A DNA stretch of 44,597 bases. Origin: Conidiobolus incongruus B7586 (taxonomy: Eukaryota; Entomophthoromycota; Entomophthoromycetes; Entomophthorales; Conidiobolaceae). The stretch covers positions 1 through 44,597 of the forward strand of contig JNEM01009059.1 in NCBI GenBank assembly GCA_000697335.1, read 5' to 3'. Positions 11,993-24,395 of this stretch are shown here, piece by piece; position 1 is the first letter of the stretch, and each line of letters opens with the position of its first letter. The position numbers and the translations under genes are program-made. The notes below the pieces were generated by a model, which worked only from the letters and a program-made list of their open reading frames with translations, was not told the origin of the DNA and did not search any database.

Positions 11993-13700
11993 ATTTTATT
12001 ATAATTTATCTGAATTTGAATATTATTTGAAATTAGAGTCAAATTGAGGGCTTTATATATACAATAATTCGATTGAAATTTATGGGATTAATATCAATAA
12101 TATAATTTGATTAATTTGAAATTTAAAAATTTGACTTGCTACTTGACAAATGATATTTTATAATTCAAAATTTTACAAAGATTAACCCAAGTAAGCTTAG
12201 AATAAAAATAACAGATAGTTAAGATCATTGCTTGGTATTGGGCAATAGTTATAATAACAATAAAATAAATACAAATAAATTCTCAATTCTGTACTATGTA
12301 TGAAAAGATTTTCTTATAAATTAGTATTGATAATTTTGAAATTTTAAAGAATTTATTTAATTATTATGAGAAGGCGTTTACGATAAAATATTTATCAATT
12401 TGGGTGCACCACATTAAAAAATATAGTTTTTTTGAATATGACTATAATATAATAAAAAGGCTTGAAGCAACATTTTTTATATTGAAATTATGTAGTATCA
12501 ATCCATCTTTTGATCAATGTATTCTTTAAAAATATTATTATTTTAAAATTTCAAGTTTGTTCTTTAAAAATTTGTTAGTTCTAGTAAAAGACTATTACTA
12601 CAGATATAGACAAAAATTTTTATTTAAAACCAATTACTGTTAATTAATAAACGCTTTATTTCAGCTATGTTTTGGTATTTAAAGCAAGACTGAACAATTG
12701 TTCTTAAGAATTATTAATTTGAAAAATTGAGTAATTTTTTATTTTCTAAATGGTATTAGGTTACTATATTTTATTTAATCTATCTGATTGATACATTTTT
12801 CAAATTTACCAAATTTAAGACAATCTATTTGAAACTTATTTCAATACATATGGATTTTTGGTACCTGAATATATTCACACAAATTTAACTCTTTATTAAA
12901 AATAAAATAATGATCCCTAATTAATATTATAAAAAATCAAGATTTTCTGTGATATATTAGGTAAAAAGCCAATATAAAATACTTTGCAATATATCAAATA
13001 ATTAATACTAGAATTGGCAGATCAGCATATTAACTATTTTGATGGAAAGGGTTAATAAAAATGTAGTAATCTAAATAATGATATGCTAAGTTACTTGTCA
13101 AATTTGAAATGTAATCAAATAAATGCAACCAGGTATATATTATCTAAAGTTTTTTAATAAAATTAGATAGCAAATGAATATGTTTATCAAAAACACATAA
13201 GTATATTCAGCAAAATATTCTTTCTAGAATAGTTATATAATGATTAAATATAAAAATTAGTGTATTGCAACACTACTATGGTACTTAAATATATTATTCT
13301 ATTTTAGGTAGATAGTAGATCAAAATCGATGTTTGAACCTTGAATCATTATATATAATATTAATTTTATACAAAGATAAATTTGTCTCAGATTGAATTTT
13401 AGTAGTAAAATTAATTTGATCAATTTAAAAAAATTATTAAAGAATAATGTAATAAAAGATATAAATGATGTGATAAAAATGTATAATGAATGTAAAAATA
13501 AATTATTGTTGTATAATAAAAATTAGAAAAATGAATTAAAAGTTTGAATATAAAAATAATAATTAAATTTAATAAATCAGAAAATAGTTGAGTTCTTTAT
13601 GATTAAAAAGTCAATAAAAAATGAGAAAAAAAGGTATTGAAAAATTCCCATAATTAACAAAGAGTTCAAATATAATCAATCAGAAATTGTTAATATCAGT
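11993..13700. other. AT-rich intergenic DNA, nothing visible
   Basis: The upstream region of the YEATS gene and spacer to the tRNA. I see no coding, RNA or repeat feature beyond simple AT-rich sequence. Confidence 0.5.
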
Positions 13701-13707
13701 GCTGCTT

Positions 13708-13750
<43 letters not shown>

Positions 13751-13773
13751 GTGTTCAATCCACGGTGGTGGCA
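13701..13773 (+). tRNA. tRNA-Phe (GAA)
   Basis: A 73-nt cloverleaf without intron. The D arm is GCTC/GAGC, the anticodon stem TCAGA/TCTGA has GAA at 13734-13736, and the T arm is CCGTG-TTCAATC-CACGG. The A box (TAGCTCAGTTGG) and B box (GTTCAATCC) are good. The acceptor stem is weak: it pairs through three G-T wobbles and has a T-T at the 7-66 position. The discriminator is A. A run of six T at about 13782-13787 fits the Pol III terminator. Confidence 0.93.
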
Positions 13774-13781
13774 TATCCTTG

Positions 13782-13787
13782 TTTTTT
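13782..13787 (+). terminator. Pol III T-run terminator of tRNA-Phe
   Basis: Six T residues about 10 nt after the mature 3' end of the tRNA. Confidence 0.6.
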
Positions 13788-15641
13788 AATACTCGATTTA
13801 ATAACCAGAGATTTGTTGATTTTTCCTAATTCTAAATATTACAACATCTCACTTAATAATATAAGAATTAACGCATGCCAAAGATAATATCGATTCAATT
13901 TACAATTCTTATAAGTAAATCTTTAATTGATAATTACTCATTAAACAATTATACATCATTGTGTGAATATTTATAATTCATTTAGTTAACAAATATATTG
14001 TAGTATATTAACACTTTTATAAATGAATATTAAAATTTGGATTATTCGTTATAGCATATTTCATATTTTCATTGGAATATATTACCAAATATGTTAATTT
14101 TTCAAGTTTTCATTATTTTGAAATTTCACCTCCAATAAATGTTGCAAGTATGTTAAAATATGAAATTCAGTGTTTACTGCTAAATTATAAAATATGTAAT
14201 ATTTTCAAACTGCTCGTGGGATATAGTTCGTTATATTTCAAAATTTAATTTTTATCATCGAATTTCTAGGTATCTATAATGCGTAGAAAACCTAATGAAA
14301 TCATACATATTAGCACACAATTTATTGAATAATCAGAGATATTTACTTTGTATTTAATATTATAAAATACAACAATATAATAAACATAATGATTCAATTT
14401 TAAATCTTTTAATATACAAATGTTTTATCAATTTTTGAAAAATATTTTAAATTTGATTAATGAATTTGAAATTAAACATTAAGCGTATTTATTCAATATT
14501 CATAATAGGTATTACTAATTTAACAGATAAAAGATATCGGTTTGATAACCTTAATATTTTCAGAAATGAACATGGTTTCATTTGCGATGAGTGATTTGAT
14601 TTATAAAAGAAGCTTGAATATTTCCATTATATATCATATATGGATATTAAAAATCTATATCAAATGTTTTTAATTATAATTATTACTTATATGAATGGGA
14701 TTTGGAAATTATAATATATTTTTTTTACTTTTATTTATTCACCATTCAAATCATTTTCAAAGTTTTTATATTTTATTTTTTTAGTTAAAATAACTAATAA
14801 TATATTATTAATTTAATTTGATATTATAGTTATGTAGATTCTAATTATTTTTATTTATAATTAACAGATAATATTAGTAACACAATCCTGGTTTTTCATT
14901 AGTTTAATAGCACAAGATGAATTTTGAATCTTATCAGTATTATTCTTGTCAAATAATTTGCAATATTCACGATCAAAGATATTATAAAAATAATATTGAA
15001 ACATTCAAAGCATGATAGAAATAGTTTCTTGAATGATAATAAACACTTGTACAAAAAAATTCAAATATCAGAAAACTATGGTATATAAATTGAGAGTTTT
15101 TCAATCATTTATAACGGATAAGCTCATGTTAATTAATAAATCGAATCTCAATAATTATCTTTATAAAAAATTCATAAATTTATCAGCAATGAATAACGAT
15201 TATCTAATAGACCATTTAGAGGTAAGGTCAATAATTTAAAGTCCAACTATTACAAAACTAAAGTTTGGTTAGTAATAAACATGTATATTCTACTATGTTA
15301 ACATCAACCAAATACTTTACTAACTGATTATTTTGAAATATATTATAATATTGCCTCTCACTTAATGTATAAATTGTAAAATTGAAGGATACAATGCTTT
15401 GGAAGACTACTCAAAAATACATATAATTCATAATGTCCTAAAAGTTAGTTTGAGTAAAAATACTTCATAAATTGGTGTACAAATCTCAATTTAATTACTT
15501 ATTAAATATGTATATAATAATTAACTGCCTTGCATTTCATATTTATAATTTCAAGGTGCAGATCAAATTAAATTAATATGAATTGAAAATTAAATAATAA
15601 ATCAATATTGGTTAATATATTGAATAAATAATTGATAATAA
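13788..15641. other. AT-rich intergenic DNA with weak open segments
   Basis: Nothing firm. A 68-codon open frame at 15033-15239 (+) ends at a good donor-like GTAAGG, and protein-like segments follow in other frames up to about 15480. A segment containing ALEDYSKIH lies near 15390-15415. They could be remains of a gene or of a retroelement. I cannot assign a family. Confidence 0.4.
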
Positions 15642-17111
15642 CTATTTCATTTTGTGAAGTGCAATGTCATTCTGAGCAATAGCATACACATAAGCAGCCA
15701 TAGTTGCAGAGCATTGTGCCAGTTGCTCAGGTTTCACGGCCTCCATACGATCAGCATCGGTATGATGGTACATAAAGTATCCATCAGGCATGGCTTCATC
15801 ATTAGTTCCCAAAGTAGCCTTGTAGTAAGTATTTTTCACAGGAAATACACTATTAAATCCAGCACAAGGAACTTTACCACTCTTGCATATTGGATCAATA
15901 TCAAGACCGCTATATCCTTTGACAACATTGTATCCAAATTTATGAGGCTTCAAATAGGTAGCAGCAATTTCTTTCAAGAAGGATTCCTGTTTGGCATTTC
16001 CTGTAAATCCAATACCATCAGAACGAGCGGAATTGAAGTCAGATTCCATGGCAAAAACAATTTTATCAAAAACATTTTGACGTCTTTTCGCAAATTCCAC
16101 TCCACCATGCCCTCCATTTTCTTCACTTGTCCAGAACACGGTTTGAATGGTGCGTTTGGGTTTAACTGGAAGCTTCGAAATTTGTCTAAGGGCTTCATAA
16201 GATGTGAAAGAACCACCACCATCATCCAAAGCTCCTACACCAATATCCCAACTGTCTATATGACCACCGAAAATGATATATTCTTCAGGGTATTCAGTTC
16301 CTTTGATTTCGGCTATCACATTTCTGGAAGTGTGGGTGTTATTATCAAATTTTACTTGAATATCCAAGTGAACTTTAGGAAATGGAGTTTGGTCACATTC
16401 AAGGACATCCACATTAAGCTTCTGACTTGCTCTTTTGTACATACGGTGAATGAGTGCAGCATCTTCAGGAGTAATAGCAACTGAAGGGATTTTACTTAAC
16501 GTACCCTGAGTTCCAACGTGTAAGTTACTTAATCCAAAAGATCCTACAGAACGGATCATGCTAGCAACCGCTCCATTGTCCTCCGCTCTCTTTGCACCGT
16601 TACCTCTGTAACTGGTACCATTTCCATAGCCGTTATAAGGGAAATTGTATAAGACGATTTTTCCCCTGACAGCATTCTTATCCTTTGCGAGGATTTGTTC
16701 CAATTCATAAAATCCGGATACTGGGACGACATCAGCAGTTATGCCACCTTTTGGAGTTGAAACTGAGTTACCCAAAGCATTCACCTTTAAATTCACTTCA
16801 CCTCGAGTTGTTGTAAACAATTTTAGAGATTCTTTCTCGCGACGCCAATAGTTCACTTTGACAGGTTCTGTATAGACATTAATGCCATCCTTTTTGATCA
16901 ATTTGACGAGCCAGTCAATGGAGTCTTCTAAGTTTTTAGATCCTACCAATCTATGGCCAAATGCATCAGTCATCTCAGCCAAACGATCCCACACAATTGT
17001 GGTATTCAATGTATTATTAATCAGGTCTTTTAAACTTTTATCGGATTCATTGCTCAGTTTACCTGAGACAAAAGCCCCTAAAGTGAGTAAAATAAGAGAT
17101 TTGCAATTCAT
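15642..17111 (-). CDS. secreted M28 zinc exopeptidase (CPQ-like), copy 2
   Basis: A single-exon gene for a CPQ/plasma glutamate carboxypeptidase-like peptidase. I start it at the ATG at 17111 (MNCKSLILLTLGAFVSGK, a clean signal peptide). The upstream in-frame ATG at 17135 would place eight residues before that peptide and only 30 nt from the TATA box, while copy 4 begins directly with its signal peptide. Counting from the longer start (497 residues), the metal and catalytic residues are H292, D304 (in GHIDSWDIGVGALDDGGG), E338/E339 (WTSEENGG), D366 (MESD) and H458 (YHHTDAD). Several N-glycosylation sequons are present, e.g. LNTTI near residue 44. The enzyme is likely secreted and trims peptide ends; the natural substrate is unknown. 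It is intact and ends in TAG. It lies in opposite orientation to the other copies. No introns are seen. Confidence 0.95.
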   Translation of the reverse strand: MNCKSLILLTLGAFVSGKLSNESDKSLKDLINNTLNTTIVWDRLAEMTDAFGHRLVGSKNLEDSIDWLVKLIKKDGINVYTEPVKVNYWRREKESLKLFTTTRGEVNLKVNALGNSVSTPKGGITADVVPVSGFYELEQILAKDKNAVRGKIVLYNFPYNGYGNGTSYRGNGAKRAEDNGAVASMIRSVGSFGLSNLHVGTQGTLSKIPSVAITPEDAALIHRMYKRASQKLNVDVLECDQTPFPKVHLDIQVKFDNNTHTSRNVIAEIKGTEYPEEYIIFGGHIDSWDIGVGALDDGGGSFTSYEALRQISKLPVKPKRTIQTVFWTSEENGGHGGVEFAKRRQNVFDKIVFAMESDFNSARSDGIGFTGNAKQESFLKEIAATYLKPHKFGYNVVKGYSGLDIDPICKSGKVPCAGFNSVFPVKNTYYKATLGTNDEAMPDGYFMYHHTDADRMEAVKPEQLAQCSATMAAYVYAIAQNDIALHKMK

Positions 17112-17159
17112 TATTCTGAATCCAAAAATTACCATTAAAATTTTGGAATACTGACTAAA

Positions 17160-17165
17160 TTTATA
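17160..17165 (-). promoter_or_regulatory. TATA box of peptidase copy 2
   Basis: TATAAA on the minus strand, 54 nt before the ATG at 17111, matching the spacing at copies 1 and 4. This spacing is part of the argument for the downstream start codon. Confidence 0.45.
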
Positions 17166-19364
17166 GTTTTTTTAATATAGTAACCATAAGGACTAAATTA
17201 AAACTTCATTTATATCATATGATCGTTTGCATTTAGACCCACCCCTCATATTGCTATGAAATCGTCATTTGGTTCTATTAAGTCAATATAACAAATGAAT
17301 TATAATCAATGCTTTAATGGCTGCAAATAATGTTCTGTTTTCAATCATCAACATTTTAGATTTAGTTAAATTTGAAATTTAATAAAAAATTATTGAATTA
17401 GAATTGATTTTGAAAAAAATTGGTATAATATGAGAAAAGTGTCTTAAATTTTGATTAATTTTCATTTATAAATAATACTCAAATAGCAATTATATTGATA
17501 CAGTTTTGAGCTAGATAGCTGAATATATATATATATATATATATATGACTATCAAGCAGAAATATTCAAAGTTTTGTAAATTACTTTATTATTTTACTAA
17601 CAAATCATTAAAACTGCATTAATAAATGAACTGTGGATTGATACCAAAATTTACAAAACATAATATTCATAGACTGAATCTTTGAACGCCAATCTAGTAT
17701 CATTATAAAAAATAAAATAATTTTTTACTAAATTCTTCATTGTGAGAATATTACTAAAAAAGCATATCACTGACAATGTTATCATAATCTATATTGATTT
17801 ATATTATAAATTAAAAGATAAATTACACTGTTAGTAATAATTTTATTCTTTTAAATATCAAAATTAACTTACATTTGAAATATAAGCTGAGAATGAGATA
17901 AATATCTAATAAATATTATGTGCAATGCTATTTTAGGAATCAGAAATATACAGCTTATTGATTAGGAATATAAATAATTATATATACATACATAACCAAA
18001 TATTTTTTAATTCAATAGTGAGCTAAAAATAATAAAAAGTAGGATAAATTTTAATGTCTGTTTAGCATAAAAATTGAATTGATAAAAGAAAAAAGAAAAT
18101 AGAAATAATCATTACTTTATACCAAATAAGTTAAAAATTTTTTCTGTTATCCTGATATATTATTGATTATTGTAATCATTAGATCATTCAATGTATATTT
18201 AAATTGTCTATATATTTTATACAGAGATGACTTATGAATATAAAATTATAAAGAATGTCTTGCGATAGTATTTATAATTCTATATAATTTTCCATAATTA
18301 GAATATAAATCAAATTCATATCATCATATGACTGTAATAAGTGTCATTTGAAGAAAAAAATTAGTTAAAAAACGACAAATATTAATCGAGTATGTATTAT
18401 ATAAGAAATATATTCAAATGGGCAAACAATCTTATATATTTACTATATTAACATATTCAAGAAAAGAATTTTATGGGTTAAAATTAGTAAAATAATTTAA
18501 AATTAATTAATATAATATGTGAAAAATGCATATTTTGAAACATTTTTAAGAGTAAAATTAATAGATACTGAAAAATATTGAGGTGAAATGATTTTTGATT
18601 TGAATTCATCAATTGGCTAACTAGAGGAAATATAATCCTGAATAATTAGGATAGTCATAATAAGGAATATATAAATCATCTTAAATATCTATTCATAGAA
18701 CATGTTCGGTATATAAATGACATCGTTATATATACTGATTTTTGAGATGATATAGAATTTCTAATAATTAAATGATAGACTGGGTTGCAAGTTGAACCTT
18801 TGGTAATTTGATTTTAACTAATTTAAGTATATAAATACTTTATTACCGAGTTTAATAATATCAATTTGAAAAATATATCATTTTATTAATGGTAGGAGTA
18901 TTAAGCTTTGGATTTATTCAAAATACATCAAATATCTAAGTACAAAGTAGTATAGCTTTATTAATCTTCAATTTATACTATGCAGATAATTAGAAATAAT
19001 ATTTTTTTATTGTGTTATTATGGAACTATATAATATATTGCAACATTAAATTTGGAATAATCTATGAAAGTGCTTTTGAGAACTTATTCCAACTAAAGAA
19101 TTTTTTTTTGAAAAATAAAATATTATATACAAAATTACTAGTATTATTAATATTCAACTTTTGATTATAACTTAATTTTGTTATCATTTTATAAAATTCA
19201 AATAATTAATCTAGTTCCAAAAGGAATTGAAAAAATATTATATATTTATCCTATTCTGATATTTCAATTTTATATCAAATGTATTTAAAAGTACTTAAAA
19301 AAGAAAAGATAATATTTTATTAATTTTATAAGCTATTGTTTTATTTTAAATTTAATCATTTATT
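17166..19364. other. AT-rich intergenic DNA, no gene seen
   Basis: It contains a dinucleotide run at 17523-17546. I found no other structure. Confidence 0.5.
17523..17546. repeat. (AT)12 microsatellite
   Basis: An uninterrupted alternating AT run of about 24 nt. Confidence 0.95.
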
Positions 19365-19690
19365 TCATTTTGATAGTTAAACCAATATTATTTTTATTTT
19401 AAACTGGCTTTGTCAGTCTATAATTGAAGGACACTCTTTGTTCACTTTGTTTTCTTTATTAGATTATATCCAAATCCCATATCATTCATTTAAGCAACTA
19501 TTTAAACCCAAAACTGATAAAGATAGAAGAATATTTTTTTTCTTTTGGATATTCTGCTACAACACCTCAACAGTAAGTTTCAAACCTAGAGTCCCAATAT
19601 GTTAAAGAGCAGGATTAATAAATAATTTACTAAATCATATTTTGAGTACCTTTCTAACTACAACCTATATTTATAAAACTTAATATAAAA
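19365..19690 (+). repeat. dispersed repeat, copy 1 (unclassified)
   Basis: It matches 41435-41755 in the same orientation over about 320 bp by eye. Shared words include tatccaaatcc, ggatattct, ccaatatgttaaagagcagg, aataatttactaaatc and acaaaactta (tataaaactta here). The copies are interrupted by small indels, and this one carries more T where the other has C. No reading frame, tRNA-like box or target duplication was found. It could be a solo LTR, a non-autonomous DNA element, or conserved non-coding sequence. Confidence 0.65.
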
Positions 19691-20592
19691 ACACAACACT
19701 ATCACTCTTATTGTCTGATAATTAGTAATTTGTATTTATAAAATATTGGGTTAATTAATAATATAATATATTCCTTTCCGTGCTAGAATGTTTTTCAATT
19801 TTGCTGAATAATTGTATATATTAAACATAGGGATTTGCTTTTATGAAATTTGATAATTTTAATTATCAGTTCAACATTTCAAATAAATCATTTTATAAAT
19901 GTGTATTTAAATTTATTCAAATTCTGAAAATAATGGAAGAATATTAGCTTTATTATTCAAATATTAAACTATCGACTGTGTAGAATAATTAATTAGAATA
20001 TACTATATCATTTTATTAAGTCTTATATGAGGGGAAAATTAGTTGAAATCTATTTAAATTATAATATTAAGAGGATATCATCTATATCGATGAGTTATTT
20101 TTAATAAATTACGATAAATAATATGCATTATTTACTATACTTTTCTAGGATTTTATTGATATTAAGAATTTCAAGTTGATAATAATATTTTGTTTAAATA
20201 TCATCATTGCTTAAATAGTCAAAGATATTTATAGTATTTGTATGTTGGACAATATTGTAACATTTGAACTTTGTGAATAATATTCAAATATTTAATCTAA
20301 ATATTATATATTGATAATCATAAGACATTTAACTGATATTGGATATATTTGCTAAAAGAAAAGACAAAATAATCAATTTTAGATTTATTAAAATATTCTA
20401 GCTTATAGGATGTAATAATCATATTTAGAAATTTGAGAATAGTAACACAAAAGTCACACAAGTTGAAAGATTTAATAAATTAAGTAGGATTTAAATTTAG
20501 TGATCTAGTCACATGAAATCCTTCATTAATACCTTAGTATCACAAATTATTAGAGAAATGGACTGGGTTAATATTTAAAAAGATTTCATCCA
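19691..20592. other. AT-rich intergenic DNA, nothing visible
   Basis: The region upstream of the copy 3 pseudogene. A TATAACTA near 20594 could be the degraded counterpart of the TATA box found at the other copies. Confidence 0.45.
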
Positions 20593-20634
20593 TTATAACT
20601 AATACAAAATATCAAACAACTTCAGTTGGCAACT

Positions 20635-22106
20635 ATGATATTCAATTCATCAATAATTTTTCTATTTTATCATTTCTTGTCAGTGGAAAACTATCTACAG
20701 AAAATGACAAGAGTTTAAAAACACTGATTACAAACTCCTTAAACACTATCATCGTACAGGATGGATTAGCTGAGATGACTGATGCCTATGGACATATATT
20801 ACTAGGTTCTAAAAATTTGGAGGACTCTATAGATTGGCTGATCAAATTGATCAAGAACGATGGTATCAACGTTTACACGGAACCTGTCAAGATGAACTAC
20901 TGGCGCAGGGAGAAATAATCCTTAAAGCTTTTTACGAAGAGTCGTGGTGAGGTAGATTCAAAGGTCAATGCTTTGGGCAATTCCGTATCTACTCCTAAAG
21001 TTGGTATCTCGGCTGAAGTAGCACCAGTGTCGGGATTTTATGAATTGGAACAACTCCTTGGTAAAGATAAAAATGCAATTAGAGGAGAGATTTTACTCTG
21101 CAACTTTCCTTTCACAGGATATAGAAATGGTACTGGATACCGCAACAAAAGAGCTAAATTAGCAGATGATAACGGAGCTGCTGCAAGTATGGTACGCTCT
21201 GTAGCTCCTTTAGGTTTGATTAACGTACACGTCGGTAACCAAAATGTATTGAATAAAATCCCATCTGTTGCAATTACTCTCGAGGATGCAGCATTGATTC
21301 AACGTATGTATGACAGAGCCACCAAGGAACTTGGAGTTGACATTTTAGACAAGTCTCAGATTCAGCTCCCTAAAGTACATTTGGATGTTCAAATTAAATT
21401 CGACAATAACACTCACGCCTCAAGAAATGTGATTGCAGAAATCAAAGGCTGTGAATACTCTGATGAGTACGTGATCTTTGGAGGGCACATCGACAGTTGG
21501 GATCTCGGAGTTGGTGCCTTAGACGACGGTGGTGGTTCTTTCACTACTTACGAAGCTCTCAGGCAAATTTCAAAGCTTCGCGTTAAGCCCAAGCGCACCA
21601 TTCAAACAGTCTTCTGGACTAGTGAAGAAAATGGTGGCACTGGAGGTATTTCATTCGCTAAGAAGTGTGAAAAAATGTTTGATAAAATGGTATTTGTCAT
21701 GGAATCTGACGGTAACTCTGCTTGATCTGATGGCATTAGCTTCACCAGAAATTCTAAACAAGAAGCCTTCCTTAAAGAAATTGCTACCACCTACTTGAAA
21801 CCTTACGGGTTTGGGTACAATGTTGGCAAAGGTTACAGTAGTACCGATATTGATCCAATTTGTAAGGATGGCAAAGTGCCACGTGCTGCATTTATCAGTA
21901 ATTTCCCAGTTAAAAACACTTATTACAATGCTACTATGGGAGAGAATAATGAAGATATTCCAAGCGGTTATTTCTGGTATCATCATACCGATGCCGATCG
22001 CATGGAAGCTTTGAAGCCAGACCAATTAGCTCAGTGCTCCGCAACTATGGTTGCTTACGCGTTTGCCATTGCTCAGTATGATATTGCACTTCACAAGATG
22101 AAATAA
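20635..22106 (+). pseudogene. M28 exopeptidase (CPQ-like) pseudogene, copy 3
   Basis: This aligns with copy 2 along its whole length, from the signal peptide region to the shared C-terminus ALHKMK and a TAA stop. It has three inactivating lesions. A one-base frame change lies within the signal peptide between the ATG at 20635 and the VSGKLS block. There is a TAA in the block equivalent to REKESLKLF (near 20915, GAA to TAA). There is also a TGA at 21723, where copy 2 has Arg (MESDFNSAR), consistent with CGA to TGA. Everything else is well kept: GGHIDSWDLGVGALDDGGG, WTSEENGG, MESD and YHHTDAD. The inactivation therefore looks recent. Unusual substitutions are IVQDGLAEM for IVWDRLAEM and PRAAF for PCAGF. 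UGA and UAA end other genes here, so recoding is unlikely. Confidence 0.93.
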
Positions 22107-23049
22107 CTTCTATTCTATTTAAATATATTATTTATTAGTATTTAAATGTAGATAACATATTTTATACATATTTGAATAATTCATTGCTTATATCAGAAAA
22201 TTATTTTTTGAATTATTGATTTTAACTAGTTAATTAATAAGAACTTTGAACTTTTTAGGGATATTATATAATATTTAATAATCAAAATGATTAAATATAT
22301 AGTTGGTTGTATCCACTTTTAGATAGGGGTTTATTTGACAGTATTTAAAATGTTTACCGATAGATTTAACTAATTGTGTTTTGTAATTATATATAACTAA
22401 TTATATATTATTAAAAAAAATAAATTCAATTGTTCTTTCATTTTAAAATATCAAATCGAACTGCATATTCTGACTAAAAATAAATAATTTTGTATATTAT
22501 ATTTCTTTTGAACTGAATGAAAAAAATAACCCACAATTTGTGTTTATATGACTCATTATAAGCTATCTTCAAAAATTATCTATATAAAAACTAATCTTCA
22601 GAATATATATATATTATTATTTATATTTTTAAAAAAAATCCATAATATTTTTTATAAATAATGTAGAGGATGGATAGGCATTAATCAATATTTTTCAATA
22701 CTTATAGTATTTCAATTTTGTTACTCGTTATGAAGCATTTAATATCATGGATTAATATATTAATAGAATTTTGATAAGAATTATATTATTTTGGATAAAG
22801 TTGTGTATGTTTCAATAATATCAATATTATATATATACTTTGATGGAGTATAAGATAATAGTTAGTAAGTCAATAATAATATATTAGAAAAGTAGCTTAT
22901 AATAGATTAAATATATATTGATTTATCTCTACATTAATTATTAACAGGGAATTTTTTATTTTATGTTTTTTAGATAATCTGGTAAAATGATTTTCAAATT
23001 TTATTTTTTTGCATATTTGGCAAAAATATGTTATTACTCTGAATTTTAA
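22107..23049. other. AT-rich intergenic DNA, nothing visible
   Basis: The sequence between the copy 3 pseudogene and mariner copy B. Only simple AT-rich sequence is seen. Confidence 0.5.
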
Positions 23050-24280
23050 ATAATGAGAATTTTTTGAGATTAAAAATAAATAAATATTTTTAATAAGTTA
23101 TAAAGTTCAATATATAATATAAAATCTAGCTTTTCTTTTATTATTAATAGATATTTCTTATATATTTAACAAACTCTTAATAATTAAAAATATGATTTTT
23201 TTATTAAAAATTGTAATATATTGCTTTTATATAACAATTAAGTTTTATTATATAATTTTTTTAATAAGTTGATATTTTAACTACTTAAAGTATTTTTGAT
23301 TATATAAAATATAATCCAATGAATATACTAGATATGGTAGCTTTTTTTAATTATTTTTAATTAGAATCTTTTAAAAAACTAACTTTATGTATTTTGCAAC
23401 TAATATATAAAATAATAGGTTTTTTAAACTATGGTCAAAATACCACAGAAAAATAATTTTATTTACAAAATAATATTAACTTTGATATTAATAATTTTTC
23501 CCTCAAATAATATATAAGGATAGCATATACTATTATAATCTATAATAATAGTTTATATCTATCTATAAATAAAAAATATATTTATTAGAGTTTATAAAAA
23601 ACATTATTTTAACTTAACCTAGTATTTTGATTTATGCTCTAATCAAGAATTATATAACAAAATTCATAAATTATTAATTATAATAATTCACTATAAAAAT
23701 GTTTATTTAATTATTGCTACTTTAGTTTTTTGAGCTTTAGTTAAATAATAAAATATTTATTTTATATTATTATTAATTGATTTAAGCTTTAAATCTATAT
23801 ATATATAGTATATTTATATAATTAAAATTAAAATATTTTGATAATTTTTTAATTAAAGCAATAGGGTATCTTGTAATATATCTTTTTACTATATTAATAA
23901 TTAAGGAAGTTATAAGTAAAATTAGTTTTTTAAATTTTAATAAGTTTTAAATAATTTTTTTAACTTTAGAGTAAATTACTTAATAATAAATAGTTGATTT
24001 AAATAAAGCATCTTTTTCAAAAGCTTTTTTAAATTTGAAAATATTTTAAAAAGTTTATACCTAAGTTTTATAAATGTCAAAATAAAAAACTTTACATGAT
24101 GATTGTTTAATTTGAGCATGATTATATTAAACAATAAATTTTTAAAAGTTAGTTTTTTAATAAAAATATATTATATATAGTTTAAAGTTATTTATTCTCC
24201 TATTGATTATATATATATATATATTCTTCTGAAACTAATAATATGTTTGAAAAATCCAAAAATTAAAATATTTCTCATTT
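23050..24280 (-). mobile_element. mariner-family element, copy B
   Basis: About 1.2 kb. Its reverse complement aligns along its whole length with the two halves of copy C. The ends are inverted repeats of about 40 bp: aataatgagaattttttg at the left, and the reverse complement of aaatatttctcatttt with tgtttgaaaaatcc at the right. The transposase would lie on the minus strand but is decayed, with stops throughout. It is far more AT-rich than the neighbouring peptidase copies. Confidence 0.75.
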
Positions 24281-24395
24281 TCTTCAATTTTGAGGTAATA
24301 TAACTGATTGATAAAAAAATGAGAATTGATTATCAACTTTGTTAATATGGCTGTGACCTGATATTGGCTATATTTATGTTTTTTATCTCAATTTG

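Noticed and set aside
15033-15480. Possible gypsy-type post-integrase remnant (ALEDYSKIH)
   Set aside because: The resemblance is to a few residues only and the surrounding segments do not fit the expected order, so no element is called.
15654-16484. 276-codon open frame on the plus strand within peptidase copy 2
   Set aside because: It is antisense to an intact M28 gene with all catalytic motifs and has no domain of its own. It is a shadow frame.
20915-21725. Reassigned UAA/UGA codons in peptidase copy 3
   Set aside because: Other genes in the window end at TAA or TAG without readthrough, and the paralogues have Glu and Arg there. Nonsense mutation is the simpler reading.
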